NCBI GenBank assembly: GCA_048595745.1
Contig: CP184361.1
Source: Aquipseudomonas alcaligenes_A
GTDB taxonomy: Bacteria > Pseudomonadota > Gammaproteobacteria > Pseudomonadales > Pseudomonadaceae
Length of the DNA: 64,000 nucleotides
Reading direction: 5' to 3' (one strand)
The notes beneath the pieces were generated by a model. It was not told the origin of the DNA and searched no databases. It saw nothing but the letters and a program-made list of their open reading frames with translations. Of the stretch, positions 36,588 to 46,060 are shown one piece after another. Position numbers and translations under genes: made by a program. Each line of letters opens with the position of its first letter. Position 1 is the stretch's first letter.

Positions 36588-37109
36588 TCAGAGAACTAAG
36601 CAGCCGCCCACGGCCTTGTCCAACCGTTCCCGCAGTTGCCGATAAGCTGTCGCAGGCGGCCGCACGGCCAGCACCAGCGGTGCGCGTTGCGGCGGTGTCA
36701 GGGGCAGCGTCAGCGCACCGCCGCTGACGGCGGCAAACAGCAGGGCACAGACGCTGCCAGCAGCGAACCTGCGCTGCAGGTTGTGCCGATGCTTGCGCAC
36801 CGTCTGATCGCTGAGGCCCAGCGCCTTGGCGGCCTGCTTGTCGCTGCGCCCGAGGGCGAGCAGGTGCAGCACCTCGCGCTGCCGATGGCTCAGCGCCGGC
36901 GGGATAAGGTCAATCTCGCCCGGCGGGGCGACGTGTTCGAGGTAATGGATCGTCAGCTGCGCCGACTTGTGCAGGTCGAGCTTGCCCTGCAGGTTCTCGC
37001 GATGCCGGCGCGCGGTGCCGAGGCACAGGCCCAGCTGCTGGGCGACCTGGCGATCACTGCAGCCGCGGGCGATCAGCGCCAGTACCTGGCATTCACGCGG
37101 TGTGAGCAT
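36588..37109 (-). CDS. Regulator with two tandem LuxR-type HTH domains
   Basis: This 173-aa protein starts directly with a GerE/LuxR HTH (residues 1-55: LTPRECQVLALIARGCSDRQ) and repeats it at 72-117 (LSHRQREVLHLLALGRSDKQ). The two copies align along their whole length. A short hydrophobic stretch (about 118-138, CALLFAAVSGGALTLPL) and a basic tail follow. There is no receiver, autoinducer or ATPase domain. It is divergent from the unknown 353-aa gene, 211 bases away, and could regulate it; that is inferred. The hydrophobic segment raises the possibility of membrane attachment. Confidence 0.75.
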   Translation of the reverse strand: MLTPRECQVLALIARGCSDRQVAQQLGLCLGTARRHRENLQGKLDLHKSAQLTIHYLEHVAPPGEIDLIPPALSHRQREVLHLLALGRSDKQAAKALGLSDQTVRKHRHNLQRRFAAGSVCALLFAAVSGGALTLPLTPPQRAPLVLAVRPPATAYRQLRERLDKAVGGCLVL

Positions 37110-37320
37110 ATCCCTGCCCCCGACTCATGAGCGATGGCGCGATGCTACTGCCCCGCAGCCAGCGAACCGAGACGGAAATCCTTCCCCGCAGTCCTACCGC
37201 ATTTGCCCGATTTCGCCGCAGCGCCCTGCCCGAGAGCATCTGGGGTGCCGAGCGGCGCGCCGTTCGACAGGTGCGCCACGTCGTCCCGGCGCCGTCCCCT
37301 CAACTGCAAGGACTCTCACA

Positions 37321-38382
37321 ATGAACTGGAATCGTACCTTTACCGATCTGATCCGCGCCGGTCGCGCGGCCTACTGGGGCAACTGGACGCTCGATCCGAA
37401 GATCAAGCTGGGCGCGGTGGGCATCGTCTCGCCGGACACCGGCGACTTCACCCTGGTGCAGGAAGCCACGCCGGGCGTGCCGCTGAGCAGCCGCGGCGTT
37501 CCCAACCAGTGGAAGCTGTCGTCGAGCAACGTCAAGCGCACTCAGGCCAATGTCAGCCTCGATGGCAGCGCCACCGACCCGGAGACCGGCACCAAGATCA
37601 CCGCCGGCACCGAGATCACCTGGGACTTCGCCAACATCGGCTCGATGGCCTCGGAGTTCGGCATCGCCAACGAGGGCTTCGTCAGCGACCTGACCACCCT
37701 GTCCAAGCCCGAGACGCTCAGCTGGCTGTCCCAGCAGGCGGCCTCGGTGAGCATGAGCAACGGCAGCGGCATTGCCCAGGGCTTCGGCGTGGTCACCAGT
37801 GTGATCTATGCCAACAGCGGCCTGAACATCGGCTCCCAGGACAACAGTGCCTCGTTCTCCATCAGTGGGTCGGCCGGCGCCGTGCAGGAGATGCTGGCCG
37901 GCGCCAACGGCAAGGGCTCCTTCGTCTCCACCAAGGAGACCAAGCAGGTCGACCAGCACCTGTGGCCCAGCGTGCCGGACCAGATGGCCAACGGCGTGGT
38001 GCCGATCGCCTACACCTTCGCCTCGTTCGACGGCAACCTGCTGATCCCCAACTGGATCACCCGCCTGGGCTCGCTGCAGATCCTGTTCAACAACAAGCCG
38101 GGCTGCACCTACATCACCGACATCAAGCTCAGCTACGACACCCCGCAGGGCCCGCACAACGAGTCTTTCTCGCTCAGCGGCGGGTTGTCCAAGACCGTCG
38201 GCAACATCCCGCTCAATGCCACCAACATCGTGGCCCACGTCAGCTTCAAGGGCGTGATCAACAGCGATCACTACACCTTCAGCTGGCCGAGCCCGCTGGG
38301 CCAGTGGCTGACCGGCCAACGTGAAATCGAGATGAGCGGCGTCTGGCCGGGCCAGACCCACGCCCGCGACATCGCCCTGTGA
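37321..38382 (+). CDS. Unknown 353-aa beta-rich protein, first gene of a two-gene unit
   Basis: I do not recognise this protein. It has no signal peptide (MNWNRTFTDLIRAGRAAYWG), few charged clusters, only one cysteine, and many Ser, Thr, Asn and Gly residues in alternating patterns typical of beta-sandwich proteins. Notable stretches are WTLDPKIKLGAVGIVSPDTG, KSSVNG-type polar turns around 75-110, and a C-terminal half with YITDIKLSYDTPQGPHN and YTFSWPSPLGQWLTGQREIE. AAGGA lies before the ATG at 37321. The next gene, 32 bases on, encodes an exported protein. A pore-forming or lectin-like protein is one guess from composition alone, with low confidence. Confidence 0.72.
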   Translation: MNWNRTFTDLIRAGRAAYWGNWTLDPKIKLGAVGIVSPDTGDFTLVQEATPGVPLSSRGVPNQWKLSSSNVKRTQANVSLDGSATDPETGTKITAGTEITWDFANIGSMASEFGIANEGFVSDLTTLSKPETLSWLSQQAASVSMSNGSGIAQGFGVVTSVIYANSGLNIGSQDNSASFSISGSAGAVQEMLAGANGKGSFVSTKETKQVDQHLWPSVPDQMANGVVPIAYTFASFDGNLLIPNWITRLGSLQILFNNKPGCTYITDIKLSYDTPQGPHNESFSLSGGLSKTVGNIPLNATNIVAHVSFKGVINSDHYTFSWPSPLGQWLTGQREIEMSGVWPGQTHARDIAL

Positions 38383-38414
38383 TCACCCCCCACTGACGCA
38401 TCGAGGAACTCACC

Positions 38415-38819
38415 ATGAACGCATTTATCGAGAACCATAAGTACCTGGCCGCCGCTATCCTGTTTGCCGCCCTGGCCTGCGGCGGCGTGTCTTCGGCGCA
38501 GGCCGAGGAGGTCGGCAAGGGCGTGCTGATCGTGCGCGGCGGTGCCGCCAATACCGACGCCAACTACGCCAAGGAAGAGCAGGATGCCAACGGTCGCCTG
38601 GAACGCGTGTCTGCCCTGTGCGCCAGCGCGGGCAATCAGACCGCCGCCGCGCTGATCGCCACCGACACCACCCGGGCGTGGGGGCCTTTCATGAGCGGCA
38701 ACACCACCACCGTGATCAACTACGGTGGGCATGTGCTGAAGGACCCGCTGCCGGGCAATCCCAACCACTGCCTGATCAATGGCCTGAAGCTGGGCCAGAT
38801 CAAGGGCATGTGGCACTGA
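38415..38819 (+). CDS. Unknown 134-aa exported protein, second gene of the two-gene unit
   Basis: This protein has a long signal peptide (about 30 residues, hydrophobic core AAAILFAALACGGV, cleavage near SAQA-EEVG). The mature part is about 104 residues with two cysteines (SALCASAG and NHCLING) and the stretch GKGVLIVRGGAANTDANYA. I know no family for it. GAGGAACTCACC precedes the ATG. The tight spacing to the 353-aa gene and the shared terminator indicate one transcript, so the two products may work together. Confidence 0.7.
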   Translation: MNAFIENHKYLAAAILFAALACGGVSSAQAEEVGKGVLIVRGGAANTDANYAKEEQDANGRLERVSALCASAGNQTAAALIATDTTRAWGPFMSGNTTTVINYGGHVLKDPLPGNPNHCLINGLKLGQIKGMWH

Positions 38820-38832
38820 GTGTCCGCGGCGT

Positions 38833-38864
38833 AAAAAAAGACCGGCCCAAGGGCCGGTCTTTTT
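38833..38864. terminator. Bidirectional terminator
   Basis: A-run, GACCGGCCC-AA-GGGCCGGTC, T-run. It closes the unknown two-gene unit (plus) and the polyamine-binding protein gene (minus). Confidence 0.9.
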
Positions 38865-38877
38865 CCATGCGGGCCGG

Positions 38878-39966
38878 TCAGCTGCCGGTCTTGATCTTGC
38901 TCCAGGCGCGGGTGCGCGCACGCTCGGCGGCACGCGGCAGCGGCTCAAGGGTGTAGAGCTTCCGCATGGCCTCGGCGGTCGGGTACAGGTTGGGGTTGTT
39001 GCGGATCGACTCGGCGACCAGCGCGGTGGCGTCCTTGTTCGGGTTGGGGTAGCCGACGAAGTCGGAGATCGGCGCGATCACCTGCGGCTGCAGCAGGTAG
39101 TTGATGAAGGCGTGGGCCTCGTCGATGTTCTTCGCGTCCTTGGGAATCGCCATCATGTCGAACCAGATCGGCGCGCCTTCCTTGGGCAGGCGCATGTCCA
39201 CGGTCACGCCGTTGTTGGCCTGCTTGGCGTTGTTGGCGGCCTGGGAGAAGCTGCCCGAGTAACCCACGGCCACGCAGATCTCGCCGTTGGCGATGTCGCT
39301 CATGTACTTGGAGCTGTGGAAGTAGCGCACGTGCGGGCGGATCTTGCTAAGCAGCTGCTCGGCCTTGGCATAGTCGCCCGGCTCCGTGCTGTTGGGCGGC
39401 AGGCCCAGGTAGTGCAGGGCCAGGGGCAGGATTTCCGACGGCGAATCGAGCAGGGCTACGCCACAGTCCTTGAGCTTGGCGATGTTCTCTTCCTTGAAGA
39501 TCAGGTCCCAGCTGTCCACCGGTGCGTTGTCACCCAGCGCGGCCTTGACCTTGTCCGGGTTGAAGCCGATCAGCACGGTGCCATACATGTAGGGCACGGC
39601 GTACTGGTTGCCCGGGTCGTTGGCCTCGATCAGTTTCATCAGCTGCGGGTCGAGGTGCTGCCAGTTGGGCAGTTTGCTGCGGTCCAGCTTCTGGAACACG
39701 CCGGCCTCGACCTGCTTGGCGAGGAACACGTTGGACGGCACCACCAGGTCATAGCCGGAGTTGCCGGTGAGCAGCTTGGCCTCCAGCGCCTCATTGGTGT
39801 CGAAGATGTCGTAGGTCAGCTTGATGCCGCTGTCCTGCTTGAACTTGGTCAGGGTCTCCGGTGTGATGTAGTCGAACCAGTTGTAGACCTTGAGTTCGCG
39901 GTCGGCGGCCTGGGCGGCGCCGGCCAGGGTCAGGCCGCAGAGGGCGGCGGCGAGCAGTTTCTTCAT
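38878..39966 (-). CDS. Polyamine ABC transporter substrate-binding protein (PotF/SpuD-like)
   Basis: This 362-aa periplasmic binding protein has a signal peptide ending at AGAAQA-ADRE. The family opening ELKVYNWFDYITPETL and the aspartate/tryptophan-rich pocket segments (FDTNEALEAKLL, SDIANGEICVAVGYSG) are those of putrescine/spermidine receptors. No permease or ATPase is nearby, so it must share a transporter or act in sensing. The gene lies directly downstream of the acetylpolyamine deacetylase gene, as PA1410 does next to aphA in PAO1. The leader AACAACAAG before the ATG is a possible Hfq/Crc site. Confidence 0.88.
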   Translation of the reverse strand: MKKLLAAALCGLTLAGAAQAADRELKVYNWFDYITPETLTKFKQDSGIKLTYDIFDTNEALEAKLLTGNSGYDLVVPSNVFLAKQVEAGVFQKLDRSKLPNWQHLDPQLMKLIEANDPGNQYAVPYMYGTVLIGFNPDKVKAALGDNAPVDSWDLIFKEENIAKLKDCGVALLDSPSEILPLALHYLGLPPNSTEPGDYAKAEQLLSKIRPHVRYFHSSKYMSDIANGEICVAVGYSGSFSQAANNAKQANNGVTVDMRLPKEGAPIWFDMMAIPKDAKNIDEAHAFINYLLQPQVIAPISDFVGYPNPNKDATALVAESIRNNPNLYPTAEAMRKLYTLEPLPRAAERARTRAWSKIKTGS

Positions 39967-39975
39967 CTTGTTGTT
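39967..39975 (-). promoter_or_regulatory. CA-type (AANAANAA) Hfq/Crc motif in the polyamine-binding protein leader
   Basis: Minus-strand AACAACAAG directly before the ATG, overlapping the ribosome binding region AAGGAG. Hfq/Crc binding is inferred from the motif. Confidence 0.5.
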
Positions 39976-39992
39976 CTCCTTCAGTTGATTCG

Positions 39993-40146
39993 GAACCTGC
40001 TCACGATCTCGCGAGCTAGAGATAAACGGTGGCGAAAGCTGCCGAGGAAGCGGAGTTTACGAGTGGTAAATGAGCATTCCGAGACGCCGCGTCCCGGGCG
40101 GCTTTCAACGCCGTTTAGCCGACGCGCAGCAGATCGTGGGCAGGTT

Positions 40147-40147
<1 letters not shown>
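39993..40147. mobile_element. MITE-like element between aphA and the binding-protein gene (copy 2, 155 bp)
   Basis: Terminal inverted repeats GAACCTGCTCACGATCT and (complement) GAACCTGCCCACGATCT match at 16 of 17 positions. The core GTTTAC-N5-GTAAATGAGCATT is shared with the element inside lhpA. It has no coding capacity for a transposase. One end coincides with the aphA stop codon. Confidence 0.8.
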
Positions 40148-41175
<1,028 letters not shown>

Positions 41176-41184
41176 CTTGTTGTT
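41176..41184 (-). promoter_or_regulatory. CA-type (AANAANAA) Hfq/Crc motif in the aphA leader
   Basis: Minus-strand AACAACAAG between the ribosome binding site and the ATG, the same arrangement as in the binding-protein gene downstream. Confidence 0.5.
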
Positions 41185-41368
41185 CTCCTCGATGGGCTGG
41201 GCGCATTGTTGGCGCCGCGAGTGAGCCGGGAGAACGATAACGTCGGCCAACAAAGGGATAATTCCGGCCATTGTGGCTGGCCAACCGCGTCATCGCGGCC
41301 AACCGGCGCTGTGATGGTGTGCCCGTCGCGAGCGTCTATTTCGGCACCCGCAAACGGAGAGGCCGAGC

Positions 41369-42292
41369 ATGCAGGCGCTGTTGAACGAGATTCTGGATCA
41401 GGTACGCCCGCTGCTGGGCCAGGGCAAGGTGGCCGACTACATCCCGGCGCTGGCCGAGGTACCGGCCGCGCGCCTGGGCATTGCCGTGGTGGGCGTGGAC
41501 GGCAGTCTTTACACCGCCGGCGATGCCGCCGAGCTGTTCTCGATCCAGAGCATTTCCAAGGTGTTCAGCCTGGTGCAGGCGATCCAGCATTCCGGTGAGG
41601 AAATCTGGCAGCGCCTGGGCCACGAGCCGTCCGGGCAGCCGTTCAATTCGCTGGTGCAGCTGGAGTTCGAACGTGGCCGGCCGCGCAATCCCTTCATCAA
41701 CGCCGGTGCCCTGGTGATCTGCGACATCAACGAGTCGCGCTTCGCCGCCCCGGCGCTGTCGATGCGCGACCTGGTCCGGCGCCTGTCCGGCAACCCGCTG
41801 CTGGTGTCGGACGCCAAGGTTGCCGAATCGGAATACCAGCACCGCGCGCGCAACGCCGCCGCGGCCTACCTGATGCAGGCCTTCGGCAACTTTCACAACG
41901 AGGTGGAGACGGTGCTGCGCAGCTATTTCCACCACTGTGCCCTGGCCATGAGCTGCGTCGACCTGGCCCGCGCCTGCGGCTTCCTGGCCAACCAGGGCGT
42001 TTGTCCGCGCAGTGGCGAGCAGATCCTCACGCCGCGCCAGACCCAGCAGGTCAACGCGATCATGGCCACCAGCGGCCTGTATGACGAGGCCGGCAACTTC
42101 GCCTACCGTGTCGGCCTGCCGGGCAAGAGTGGGGTCGGCGGCGGCATCGTGGCCGTGGTGCCGGGGCGTTTCAGCGTCTGCGTGTGGTCACCGGAGCTGA
42201 ACGCCGCCGGCAACTCGCTGGCCGGCATGGCGGCGCTGGAGCTGCTCAGCGAGCGCATCGGCTGGTCGGTGTTCTCGCCGCTGAATCGCTAG
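41369..42292 (+). CDS. glsA: Glutaminase
   Basis: This 307-aa serine-dependent beta-lactamase-fold enzyme hydrolyses glutamine to glutamate and ammonia. The catalytic Ser61-x-x-Lys64 (QSISKVFS) is present, with FNSLVQLEFERGRPRNPFINAG-type family blocks and GKSGVGGGIVAV. The length fits the family (about 300-310). The start at 41369 follows GGAGAGG. It is divergent from aphA. Glutamate produced here would be a substrate for the acidic amino acid systems in this window, though they are not adjacent. Confidence 0.93.
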   Translation: MQALLNEILDQVRPLLGQGKVADYIPALAEVPAARLGIAVVGVDGSLYTAGDAAELFSIQSISKVFSLVQAIQHSGEEIWQRLGHEPSGQPFNSLVQLEFERGRPRNPFINAGALVICDINESRFAAPALSMRDLVRRLSGNPLLVSDAKVAESEYQHRARNAAAAYLMQAFGNFHNEVETVLRSYFHHCALAMSCVDLARACGFLANQGVCPRSGEQILTPRQTQQVNAIMATSGLYDEAGNFAYRVGLPGKSGVGGGIVAVVPGRFSVCVWSPELNAAGNSLAGMAALELLSERIGWSVFSPLNR

Positions 42293-42297
42293 AGCTT

Positions 42298-42336
42298 CCC
42301 CTCTCCCTAACCCTCTCCCGTAAACGGGAGAGGGGA
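42298..42336. repeat. CCCTCTCCC/GGGAGAGGG palindrome
   Basis: CCCTCTCCCGT-AA-ACGGGAGAGGG preceded by CCCTCTCCCTAA, between the convergent glsA and ansA genes. Confidence 0.8.
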
Positions 42337-42365
42337 CTGCCCGTGGTGGGTTTGATGCCCTGTGC

Positions 42366-43358
42366 TTACTCGGCCAGCTCGCCGCACAGGTCGAGGGCGA
42401 ACAGGCGCTCGACCTCGGCGGCCGGCAGGCCGGCACCGAGCAGGCCGAACAGCTTGCCCAGCGCGGCTTCACGGGTCATGCCGCCGCCGCTGACCAGGCC
42501 GGCCTCGGCCAGCGCGCTGCCGGCGGCGTACACCGCGAAGTCGACGTGCCCCAGCGGACACTGGCTGATGGCCCCCAGCACCACGCCGCGCTGGCGCGCC
42601 TCGCGCAGCGCGGCGAGGAACTCGGCGTCATCCGCCGGGCCGGTGCCGCTGCCATAGCACTCCAGCAACACGCCCTGCACGCCACTCGCCAGCACGGCGC
42701 GCAGCTGGGGGGCGCCCAGGCCGGGAAACAGCGGCAGCACGGCCAGTGCCACTGCGCGACGCGGGCGACGGTAGTGCAGGGCCTCGGGCAGCTGTTCCAG
42801 ACACTGGCCGTGACGCGGCCGGGCCATGTTGACGAAGGCATCGAAGGCCTCGCTCTTCAGCTTGCTGGCGCGGGCGCCGTGCAGCAGCTGGCCGTCGAAG
42901 TACAGGTGCACGCCGGGCCGGCAACCCTCGGCGAGCACCGCCAGGGCGCCGAACAGATTGGGCCAGGCGTCGCTACCCGGGCTGCCAGCGGGCAGCATCG
43001 AGCCGGTCAGCAGCACCGGCACCGGCATGCCCAGCAGCAGGAAGCTCAGCGCGGCGGCGCTGTAGGCCAGCGTGTCGGTGCCGTGCAGCAGCAGTACGGC
43101 ATCGAAGCCGTCGTGATCCACGGCCTGGACGATGGCGTCGCGCATGGCCAGCCAGTTGGCCTGGCGCATGTTGGCACTGTCGATCGGCGGGCTCAGTTCG
43201 CGGAACTGCCAGGCCGGGGCCGGGCGTTCCGGGTGCAGGGCCTGCTCGGCGCGCAGGCGCGCTTCGAAGCCGGAAGCGGGTGCCAGGCCGGCCTCGCTCA
43301 TCTGCATGCCGATGGTGCCGCCGGTGTAGAGCACCAGCAGTTTCTGCGGAGAATTCAT
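42366..43358 (-). CDS. ansA: L-asparaginase (type I, cytoplasmic)
   Basis: This 330-aa asparaginase hydrolyses asparagine to aspartate and ammonia. Both catalytic threonine regions are intact: YTGGTIGM (Thr15) and LLHGTDTLAY (Thr94-Asp95). No signal peptide is present, so it is the cytoplasmic type and not the periplasmic AnsB. I use the ATG at 43358 (MNSPQKLLVLY); an upstream in-frame ATG at 43373 adds five residues. It lies downstream of the symporter gene as in PA2252-PA2253 of PAO1, but a terminator stands between them. Confidence 0.9.
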   Translation of the reverse strand: MNSPQKLLVLYTGGTIGMQMSEAGLAPASGFEARLRAEQALHPERPAPAWQFRELSPPIDSANMRQANWLAMRDAIVQAVDHDGFDAVLLLHGTDTLAYSAAALSFLLLGMPVPVLLTGSMLPAGSPGSDAWPNLFGALAVLAEGCRPGVHLYFDGQLLHGARASKLKSEAFDAFVNMARPRHGQCLEQLPEALHYRRPRRAVALAVLPLFPGLGAPQLRAVLASGVQGVLLECYGSGTGPADDAEFLAALREARQRGVVLGAISQCPLGHVDFAVYAAGSALAEAGLVSGGGMTREAALGKLFGLLGAGLPAAEVERLFALDLCGELAE

Positions 43359-43404
43359 GGGTATTTCCACCATGTTGATCGGCCGAGTGTAGCGGCAGCG
43401 GGCA

Positions 43405-43430
43405 AGAAAAAGGGGGCCTTGGCCCCCTCC
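43405..43430 (-). terminator. Terminator after the alanine/glycine symporter gene
   Basis: On the minus strand GGGGGCC-AA-GGCCCCC is followed by TTTTTC. It would reduce read-through into ansA. Confidence 0.8.
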
Positions 43431-43448
43431 TTCTCGCGTCGCTGGCGG

Positions 43449-44894
43449 TCAGCGCTGATGGACGGCGTGGCCGATCTCGGCGCGTTCCCCGTTCGCATCG
43501 GAGGCGGCGTTGGCACTCCAGACGCTCGGGTCGAGGTCCAGGTCGGCGAACTTCTTGGCGTCCAGTACCGGGCTCTCGACACCGGCGCTGATCTGCTCGT
43601 CGTAGTCGCGCATCAGGCGCAGGCCGGTCTTGAACAGCATGAACACGGCGAACAGGTTGACCAGTGCCAGCAGGCCCATGGTCACGTCGGCGAAGCCGAA
43701 CACGGTGGACAGGTCCTGCATCGAGCCCCACAGCACCAGGGCGATGACCAGCACGCGATAGACCTGCACCATCCAGCGCTTGCTGCTGAAGAAGCCCAGG
43801 GCGTTCTCACCCAGGTAGTAGTTGTACACCAGGGTGGTGAAGACGAAGAGCAGCAGCGCCATGCTGACGAACACCCGGCCCCACTCGCCGACTTCGGCGG
43901 CCAGCGCGTTCTGGGTCAGCACGACACCGGCCATCTCGCTGCCCGGCTGGTAAACGCCGGAGAGCAGGATGATCAGCGCGGTGCTGGTGCACACCAGGAT
44001 GGTGTCGATGAATACGCTGAGCGACTGCACGATGCCCTGGGCGGCCGGGTGCTTGACCTCGGCCACGGCGGCGACGTTCGGCGCGCTGCCCAGGCCGGCT
44101 TCGTTGGAGAACAGGCCACGCTTGACGCCCATCAGGATCGCCGCGCCGATACCACCGGCGAAGGCCGGTTCGAGGCCGAAGGCGCTCTTGACGATCAGGG
44201 TGAATACCGCCGGCACTTCGCTGACGTTCATGCCGATCACCACCAGCGCCATGCCGATGTAGGAGAAGGCCATGATCGGTACCAGTACGTCGGCCATGCT
44301 GGCGATGCGCTTGATGCCGCCGAAGATGATCAGGCCGATCACTGCCACCAGGGCGAGGCCGCTGTAGTGGGTGGGCAGGCCAAAGGTGTCGTGCAGCGAG
44401 GTGGCCACGGTGTAGGACTGCACGGCGTTGAAGCCGAAGCCGAAGGTCACCAGCAGCAGGATCGAGAAGACGATGGCCAGCCAGCGCAGACCCAGGCCGT
44501 GCTGGATGTAGAAGGCCGGACCGCCACGGTAGCCGCCATCCGGCTCACGGCGCTTGAACAGCTGCGCCAGCGAGCACTCGAAGTAGCTGGTGGCCATGCC
44601 CAGCAGGGCGACCAGCCACATCCAGAACACCGCGCCCGGGCCGCCGAGCATGATGGCCACGGCCACGCCGGCGATGTTGCCGGCACCCACGCGGCCGGCC
44701 ACCGACAGCATCAGGGCCTGGAACGAGCTGAGTTGACCGGGTTTGCGCTGGAAGGCTTCGGCGAAGATGCTGAACATGTTGCCGAAGTAGCGGAATTGCA
44801 CGAAGCGGGAGCGAATCGAGAAATACAGGCCGAGGCCGACCAGGGCGACGATGAGGACCTTGCTCCAGAGCAGGTCGTTCAGGAGATCGAGCAT
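43449..44894 (-). CDS. Alanine/glycine:cation symporter (AGCS family)
   Basis: This 481-aa inner-membrane sodium (or proton) symporter has about eleven hydrophobic segments. The AGCS signatures VAGRVGAGNIAGVAVAIMLGGPGAVFWMW and GGYRGGPAFYIQ are present, with LFSNEAGLGSAPNVAA further on. The last 60 residues form a soluble tail longer than in many members. The gene precedes ansA, so asparagine, alanine or glycine are candidate substrates. It is divergent from an XRE regulator gene that may control it. Confidence 0.9.
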   Translation of the reverse strand: MLDLLNDLLWSKVLIVALVGLGLYFSIRSRFVQFRYFGNMFSIFAEAFQRKPGQLSSFQALMLSVAGRVGAGNIAGVAVAIMLGGPGAVFWMWLVALLGMATSYFECSLAQLFKRREPDGGYRGGPAFYIQHGLGLRWLAIVFSILLLVTFGFGFNAVQSYTVATSLHDTFGLPTHYSGLALVAVIGLIIFGGIKRIASMADVLVPIMAFSYIGMALVVIGMNVSEVPAVFTLIVKSAFGLEPAFAGGIGAAILMGVKRGLFSNEAGLGSAPNVAAVAEVKHPAAQGIVQSLSVFIDTILVCTSTALIILLSGVYQPGSEMAGVVLTQNALAAEVGEWGRVFVSMALLLFVFTTLVYNYYLGENALGFFSSKRWMVQVYRVLVIALVLWGSMQDLSTVFGFADVTMGLLALVNLFAVFMLFKTGLRLMRDYDEQISAGVESPVLDAKKFADLDLDPSVWSANAASDANGERAEIGHAVHQR

Positions 44895-45018
44895 GATGGG
44901 TTGTCTCTCTTGTAGTTATGCGTGATGAACGCCGGGACAGCACACGCGGCTGGCGCATGGTCTGCCCGTCGTTGGCTCCGGGCAATTTCGCGGGTTGCGG
45001 CGATATGACGCGAGTTGA

Positions 45019-45027
45019 TGCTAGAAT
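45019..45027 (+). promoter_or_regulatory. Extended -10 element upstream of the XRE gene
   Basis: TGCTAGAAT is a good extended -10 hexamer (TAGAAT with TGn) 31 bases before the ATG. No -35 at normal spacing was seen. Confidence 0.4.
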
Positions 45028-45057
45028 CGCGTCGCTCGCATCACCAGGACCGCTGTC

Positions 45058-45876
45058 ATGTCGGACACCCTCGGCGCCAACCTCAGGCTGCTCTGCAGCC
45101 ACTACCGCTCGATCGCCGAGGTTTGCCGCAAGCTCGCCATCAATCGCGCCCAGTTCAACAAGTACCTGGCCGGGCAGAGCCGCCCCACGCCCTACAACCT
45201 CAAGCGTATCTGCGACTTCTTCGGCGTCGAGGACTACGAGCTGCTGCTGCCGCCCGAGCAGTTCGTGCGCCTGCTCGGCGCGCGCGGGCCGGATCAGCCC
45301 AGTGGCAAGCGCAGCGATGCCCTGCTGGCGCTGCTCAGCCCGCTGCGTGAGCAGACCGGCGACCTGCGCCGTTACTGCGGCTACTACTTCGAGTACTCCA
45401 ACTGCATGTCCGTTCCCGGCTACGTGCTGCTGTCGCTGGTGCACCTGTGGGAGGAGGACGGCGACTTCCTGTTCGAGCGCCAGGAGCGCCAGGAACGTTC
45501 GGCCAGCACCGACGTGCAGGCCGAGGACTGGGTGCGTTGCCGCTACCTGGGCGCCGCCTTCCAGCTGCAGGACCGGCTGTTCCTGATGGACTACGAGTCG
45601 CTCACCCTCAACGAGATGAGCCAGACCATCCTCATCCCCAGCTACAAGAGCCGCATCACCCGCCTCAATGGCCTGAAGACCGGCGTCTCCAGCGGCGACC
45701 GGCGCAACCCGGCCTGCACCCGCGTGGTGTGGGAATACCTGGGCCCGGAGATCAACCGCATCAGCGCCTACCGCCAGGTACGCCTGTACCGCCCGGACGA
45801 CCCGCGCATCGACGCCGACGTGCGCCAGCGCCTGGATGTGGCGCCGTTGAAGAACGGCTTGTTCGAGATTGAGTAG
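45058..45876 (+). CDS. XRE-family helix-turn-helix regulator
   Basis: This 272-aa protein has an N-terminal Cro/C1-type HTH (residues about 5-65: SIAEVCRKLAINRAQFNKYLAGQSRPTPYNLK is split across its helices) and a large C-terminal domain of about 200 residues with no recognised fold. That domain includes GYYFEYSNCMSVPGYVLLSL and aromatic-rich segments. AGGA lies before the ATG. Close relatives in Pseudomonas stand beside amino acid genes. Its divergent position to the symporter gene suggests local control, but no operator was identified. Confidence 0.85.
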   Translation: MSDTLGANLRLLCSHYRSIAEVCRKLAINRAQFNKYLAGQSRPTPYNLKRICDFFGVEDYELLLPPEQFVRLLGARGPDQPSGKRSDALLALLSPLREQTGDLRRYCGYYFEYSNCMSVPGYVLLSLVHLWEEDGDFLFERQERQERSASTDVQAEDWVRCRYLGAAFQLQDRLFLMDYESLTLNEMSQTILIPSYKSRITRLNGLKTGVSSGDRRNPACTRVVWEYLGPEINRISAYRQVRLYRPDDPRIDADVRQRLDVAPLKNGLFEIE

Positions 45877-46060
45877 GCGGCGAATCAAAACGCGATGGCA
45901 GGCTCGAGCGGATGTCAGTGTCTGCCCGTCAAGAAGCGCCAACGCGTGTTCGAGATACCCTGCAAAGCCCGGCTTTTCCGGACTCGCCGTTCTTCGCTGG
46001 ACAATCCTAATTGCCTAACCGTAGCGTCTGCCCTCTCTCGCAACTATCCATGAGGTTAAG

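Noticed and set aside
42546..44915. Open frame of nearly 800 codons on the plus strand over ansA and the symporter gene
   Set aside because: Antisense shadow; it also passes through the terminator at 43405-43430.
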